Position numbers and translations under genes: made by a program. The notes under the pieces were generated by a model. The model worked only from the letters and a program-made list of their open reading frames with translations. It had not been told where the DNA came from and searched no databases. A stretch of DNA of 64,000 bases, from NCBI GenBank assembly GCA_024509875.1, contig JAMPIV010012222.1, forward strand, positions 1 through 64,000, given 5' to 3'. The stretch comes from Oreohelix idahoensis (taxonomy: Eukaryota; Mollusca; Gastropoda; Stylommatophora; Oreohelicidae). Shown one piece after another: positions 60,578 to 64,000 of this stretch (positions within the stretch are counted from its first letter, which is position 1; the number at the start of each line of letters is the position of its first letter).

Positions 60578-61780
60578 TAACACTACGAAAGCAACAGGGC
60601 AGCCGCACTGATAGTTTTACGAAACAAGCCTCATCCGGGTATTTGAAGCATTCCAACATGTCTGCGCCCATGAGTGATATCGCGTAGCGCTGTTTCTAGC
60701 AGAGATTTGATAAAAATTTCATTATTTTTAGGACGAGCCCGTTCATTGTTTTCATCATGTGTGATGGCGAAAACCAGACTTATAACAGAGATGATTCCGA
60801 CTGTGGCAGCGAATCTGGGGCCGAAAGTGATATCTCATGGCGAAGTAAAGATGGATCACTGAATAATAACACAAGTGACAGTAGCGACAACAAAATTGGA
60901 GGTGATGTAGGTAGGCCTGAAGCAGGAGATGGGCGTGGCACAAGAGACCATAGCAGGACTGCACATCAAAATAATCTGTGGAGATGGAGAAAGCTTGCTC
61001 AAAATGAACTTGTTGAGCTTGACATTCTTTCTCCATATGAAGAACAACAAGGTGTCAAGGCAGACACAACTGAATATATGTCCATTGATTTGTTCAAACT
61101 TTTATTTTCTTGACACTGCCATAGATCTGATCACTGACGAAGTGAATAGGTACGGAGAAAAAAATCACCTCTCTAGGTGCACAGGAACAGCTAAATACAA
61201 GAAGCGTACTTGGGATAAAACTGATGCAGTTGAAATTTCTGCATTCATAGGCCTTCGGATTGGTATGGGAATGAGTTGCAAACCGGCAGTCTCAAACTAC
61301 TGGTGTAACTTTTGGTTGAATGATACACCATATTCGAGGGTCATGAGTTGGAACAAGTACCAACAGCTCCACAGAAATCTCCATTTTAATAATAATGATA
61401 TTAGAATTGAGAGGGGGCAGCCTGGGTATGACCCCCCTCTTCAATCTCAGACCCCTACTGGATATTATTTTGCCTACATATAAGCAACACTACACACCTG
61501 GGCGGGAGTTGTCAATAGATGAATCGATGGTGAGGTTCTCAAAGGTAGAATACATTTCAAGCAATACCTGCCAGCAAAACCCACAAAGTGAGGATTCAAA
61601 GTATTTGTACACACCGATGCTAAAACACAATACTGCCTGAAATTGAAAATTTATACTGGTAAGGCAAATGATGGAAGGTTGTGTTGGGGCAACTTCCAGG
61701 GTTGTGAAAGATCTTCTTGATGGATATGGCAACAAAGGACATAATCTCTACTACTGCAACAGCTTTTATTCAGCCCCAGC

Positions 61781-62014
61781 TTTATTTCAAGATCGATGGT
61801 TCGATCCCCAGATGAGGTGGGATATTTTTAGGCCGCAAACGGCTCCTGGGTCGACCCAGCCCCAACTGGGTACGAGAGCAACTCTGGGAAGGTTAAGGCG
61901 GCCGGCGTGATGCTGACCACATCACCCCTAATGTGCCTTTGGTCAAGAAAATATGGGCCTAACACCATATTCTCAATGTGCGTGTAACGGTATCCTTTAC
62001 CTTTTATTTCAAGA
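61781..62014. repeat. Target-site duplication around the SINE in piggyBac
   Basis: TTTATTTCAAGA at 61781-61792 and 62003-62014, perfect over 12 bases. It is part of the transposase sequence ALFQ(E) at the left copy. Confidence 0.92.
61793..62002 (+). mobile_element. SINE-like insertion in the piggyBac transposase
   Basis: A 210 bp segment between perfect 12 bp duplications. It begins with TCGATGGTTCGATCCCCAG, so a pol III B-box (GGTTCGATCCCC, 61798-61809) lies only six bases from the insertion point and no A-box precedes it. This indicates a 5'-truncated tRNA-derived SINE. The body is GC-rich (GGCCGGCGTGATGCTGACCA). Its 3' end (TGTAACGGTATCCTTTAC) has no poly(A). It is much more GC-rich than the surrounding gene. 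Confidence 0.8.
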
Positions 62015-63284
62015 GCTGAAAGAAATTCAGATTGGTGTATGTGGAACAGTAGCTGAAAATAGGAAGCATTTTCCTGAAGCACTGAAGAAAAAGCAACTCA
62101 AATTGAAAAAAAGCAGATCATCCTGTGTTTTGTGCCACAGAAGATAAAGGCATGCTGGCAGTTACCTGGCATGACACGAAGAGTTAACCTTATATCTACT
62201 GTTCACTCCAATGATGTTATGGACAAGACAGACAGAAAAAGAGGAACAATTCAGAAGCCAGTGCTTGCAGAAAAATACAACAAAAGTATGGGAGGTGTCG
62301 ACCACTACGGCCAACTGGGTGTAAGCTACCCTTACCCACACAGATCCTATAAATGATATGTGCCATTATATCATTTCTTAGTTGAAACTGCCCTGGTCAA
62401 TGGGCACATAACCTACAACACTGCCAACTCTACAAAAAAGATCAAAGCAAAGAGGTTCAGGCAGGATGTCAGTCTCACTCTTATTGAACCTGCTATTCTT
62501 CGACGCAATGTGACACCTTCAAAACCACCAGTCACAACAACACGACTTACTGAGCACCACTTCATTGATAAATATGAAAGGGCAAGGTACAAACCAGACT
62601 GTAAAGTGTGTAAGGCTGCAGGGAAAAGAAGACAGACTTGCATGTACTGCCCAAATTGCAATGTACCACTATGCCTGATACCCTGCTTCAAGTTATACCA
62701 CACAGTCGAGGATTATCAATGTTCCCGATAAAGACTCTTGCAGAGGCCTACAGCTACAACTTCAGCCCCAGTTAATGAAGGAAGCAGCTCAGACTCCAAC
62801 CAGCGGTCCTTAACTACTCAAACATTCGCAAACTCTTAAAAAAGACAAATACAAAAATTAAATTTTTTTTTGCATTTTATTCACAATTTTTGTTAGCCTT
62901 TTATGTTGAAATACATAGTCAATCGTTAAATCAATATGTCAGTCAAACTTATTTTATTCATTGCCATCCATGTCCCTTACATTTTATTGCACTGAAATTG
63001 AACAAATTCACTAAAAACTGGAAAAAGATCATAGTTTTAAAACAACTCCTGAAATTTCTATAATTAGCCACACAAATTCAAGATGGCTACCATGATAATG
63101 TGACCAATTTGCATAAAATGTGTATTTTCGGATGTAGCAACTATTCGTATTGGTGCTCTGAAAATTTCAAAGCCATATGTCTGTTTTTTTCAATTTTTTA
63201 TGAATTTTCAACACACAAAAAACTTATTTTTAAAGAAATCTGCAAACACCCTTGGTAATGGGAGACAGTAATGCTCTGGATTGC

Positions 63285-63298
63285 TGGTCAGCAAAGTG
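63285..63298 (-). repeat. piggyBac right terminal inverted repeat
   Basis: TGGTCAGCAAAGTG, the inverted partner of the left end, followed directly by TTAA. Confidence 0.9.
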
Positions 63299-63302
63299 TT
63301 AA

Positions 63303-64000
63303 AGGATCGAACATCTGGTCCCAAGCTAGGAGTAAGAAGTGTGTGACATACTGTGCATTCCCTGCCATCCAAGGGGGCTCTCCAACTATGCAGAGCTAAA
63401 AGGCTGTATTCTGGTTCTGGGCTCTCCCAAGGAATTGTCACATCCTGCACAGAGCCACTTCTCAGCTTCCCCTGCCTATTATTGGGTCCATAGTGAGATC
63501 CTTCTGCATGCAGTCAACCAAGTCAAAGCCAAAGAATTATGCATGGGGCTCAAGTGACTTCTCCAAGCTTAGTGTGCAAGGCTGGGTTTTCAACAAGTTT
63601 CACCACAGAGGGAATTTCTGGAAGCGTGTGGATGATTTCAAGAGTCAATGAAGATGTAATTAGCCCCACAGACATAGATTCACTTCCACATAGATATATT
63701 GTAGCATTATGCATAGCTGGTGGTCATAAAAGGATGACTTCAGATATGCCTCCATGCAACCTTGTCTCACACCTCTTTTAATGTTTATTTACGAGGAACA
63801 ATTCCTGCCAGATCTTACTGTAGCAGTTTTTTCCTAATAAAGGTAACTGAGTATTCTTATGTCTTTTCCATCGATATGTATATCTTCAAGGCATTCAAAT
63901 ATTTTTTCATGGTGGACTCTTCCACTAGCACACAGAGTGCGTTCCACTAATTTCTCTTTCAAGAAAGATCAAACTTCTTTTGAAGCAAATGACTGTTTAT
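63303..64000. other. Right flank, unrecognised
   Basis: Short plus-strand open stretches (63339-63557 and 63539-63781) with mixed composition but no known motif. The sequence is more GC-balanced than most of the window and might be part of an old repeat or host gene beyond the edge. Confidence 0.3.

Larger units (their letters stand above)
60757..62731 (+). pseudogene. piggyBac transposase
   Basis: It starts MCDGENQTYNRDDSDCGSES, an acidic N-terminus. Then come FFLDTAIDLITDEVNRYG-like sequence (61100-61155), EISAFIGLRIGMGMSCKPAV (61232) and YWCNFWLND, the family's N-terminal core. ELSIDESMV (61508) holds the first catalytic Asp. KIYTGKANDGR (61647) is followed by VVKDLLDGYGNKGH. The next block reads NSFYSAPALF, with Asn where the second catalytic Asp is expected. 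After the SINE, the third Asp survives in TWHDTK (62165), then NLISTVHSND and EKYNKSMGGVDHYGQL. The C-terminal Cys-rich finger (CKVCKAAGKRRQTCMYC ... NCNVPLCLIPCFKLYHT) is intact. Frameshifts lie near 61100, 61430, 61590-61650 and 62165, and a TGA is at 62354. Confidence 0.9.
60498..63298 (+). mobile_element. Complete piggyBac element, inactive
   Basis: TTAA at 60494-60497 and at 63299-63302 flank a 2.80 kb element. The left end is CACGTTGCTGACCA and the right end (minus strand) CACTTTGCTGACCA, matching at 13 of 14 positions. Inside the left end two related blocks, GCTGACCAAGTTTGACAATT and GCTGACCAAGTTCGACAAGA (each followed by GTCGAATT), form sub-terminal repeats. The single gene inside is a broken transposase on the plus strand, interrupted by a 210 bp SINE-like insertion. 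The TTAA duplication shows a standard piggyBac insertion. Confidence 0.95.

Noticed and set aside
63339..63781. Overlapping plus-strand frames as a host exon
   Set aside because: Two overlapping frames are open and neither has recognisable motifs or clear splice borders.
1..64000. CRISPR arrays, operons, Shine-Dalgarno sites, bacterial promoters
   Set aside because: No regularly spaced identical repeats with spacers, and the gene content is eukaryotic transposons.
1..64000. Canonical tRNA or rRNA genes
   Set aside because: Only B-box-like pieces belonging to SINE-like sequences were seen; no complete cloverleaf or conserved rRNA block.

Overview
The window looks like an AT-rich intergenic or heterochromatic stretch of an invertebrate animal genome. 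I found no prokaryotic gene organisation, no rRNA or tRNA gene, and no host gene I could name with confidence. What is recognisable is a dense, nested set of decayed transposable elements: Ty3/gypsy with the Gmr1-like domain order, RTE-type LINEs, a LINE with an RNase H domain, pogo/Tigger, piggyBac, and tRNA-derived or other SINE-like insertions. This mix fits marine or other non-model invertebrates (mollusc, crustacean or chelicerate grade). The phylum cannot be fixed from sequence alone.

Layout. (1) 1-3.55 kb: the 3' part of a gypsy element, with integrase upstream of reverse transcriptase/RNase H, then a polypurine tract and a TG...CA LTR. (2) 3.55-12.4 kb: AT-rich DNA with an (AT)n array, hairpins and two weak exon candidates. 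(3) 12.4-46.1 kb: a large composite. Three LTR-like repeats of about 2.2-2.5 kb (A, B, C) alternate with two related internal segments. One internal segment is split by a 9.7 kb block flanked by ~0.9 kb direct repeats and by a 3.2 kb RTE LINE whose empty site survives in the other segment. Repeat C is split by a 5.8 kb insert that carries a very decayed RTE on the + strand. (4) 46.1-52.2 kb: unrecognised DNA with LINE and SINE fragments. (5) 52.28-54.96 kb: a complete Tigger element with a SINE inside it. (6) 55.0-60.4 kb: a LINE RNase H fragment, a tRNA-derived SINE and LINE 3' tails. (7) 60.49-63.30 kb: a complete TTAA-flanked piggyBac element with a SINE inside its transposase.

Every element is broken by stops, frameshifts or insertions, so none looks autonomous. 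Insertion order can be read in several places from target-site duplications: SINE into Tigger, SINE into piggyBac, RTE into the long repeat. Many differences between repeat copies in about 15-27 kb and 32-49 kb are single-base indels, often in homopolymers. That raises the possibility of unpolished long-read sequence there, so frameshifts in those intervals should be read with caution.
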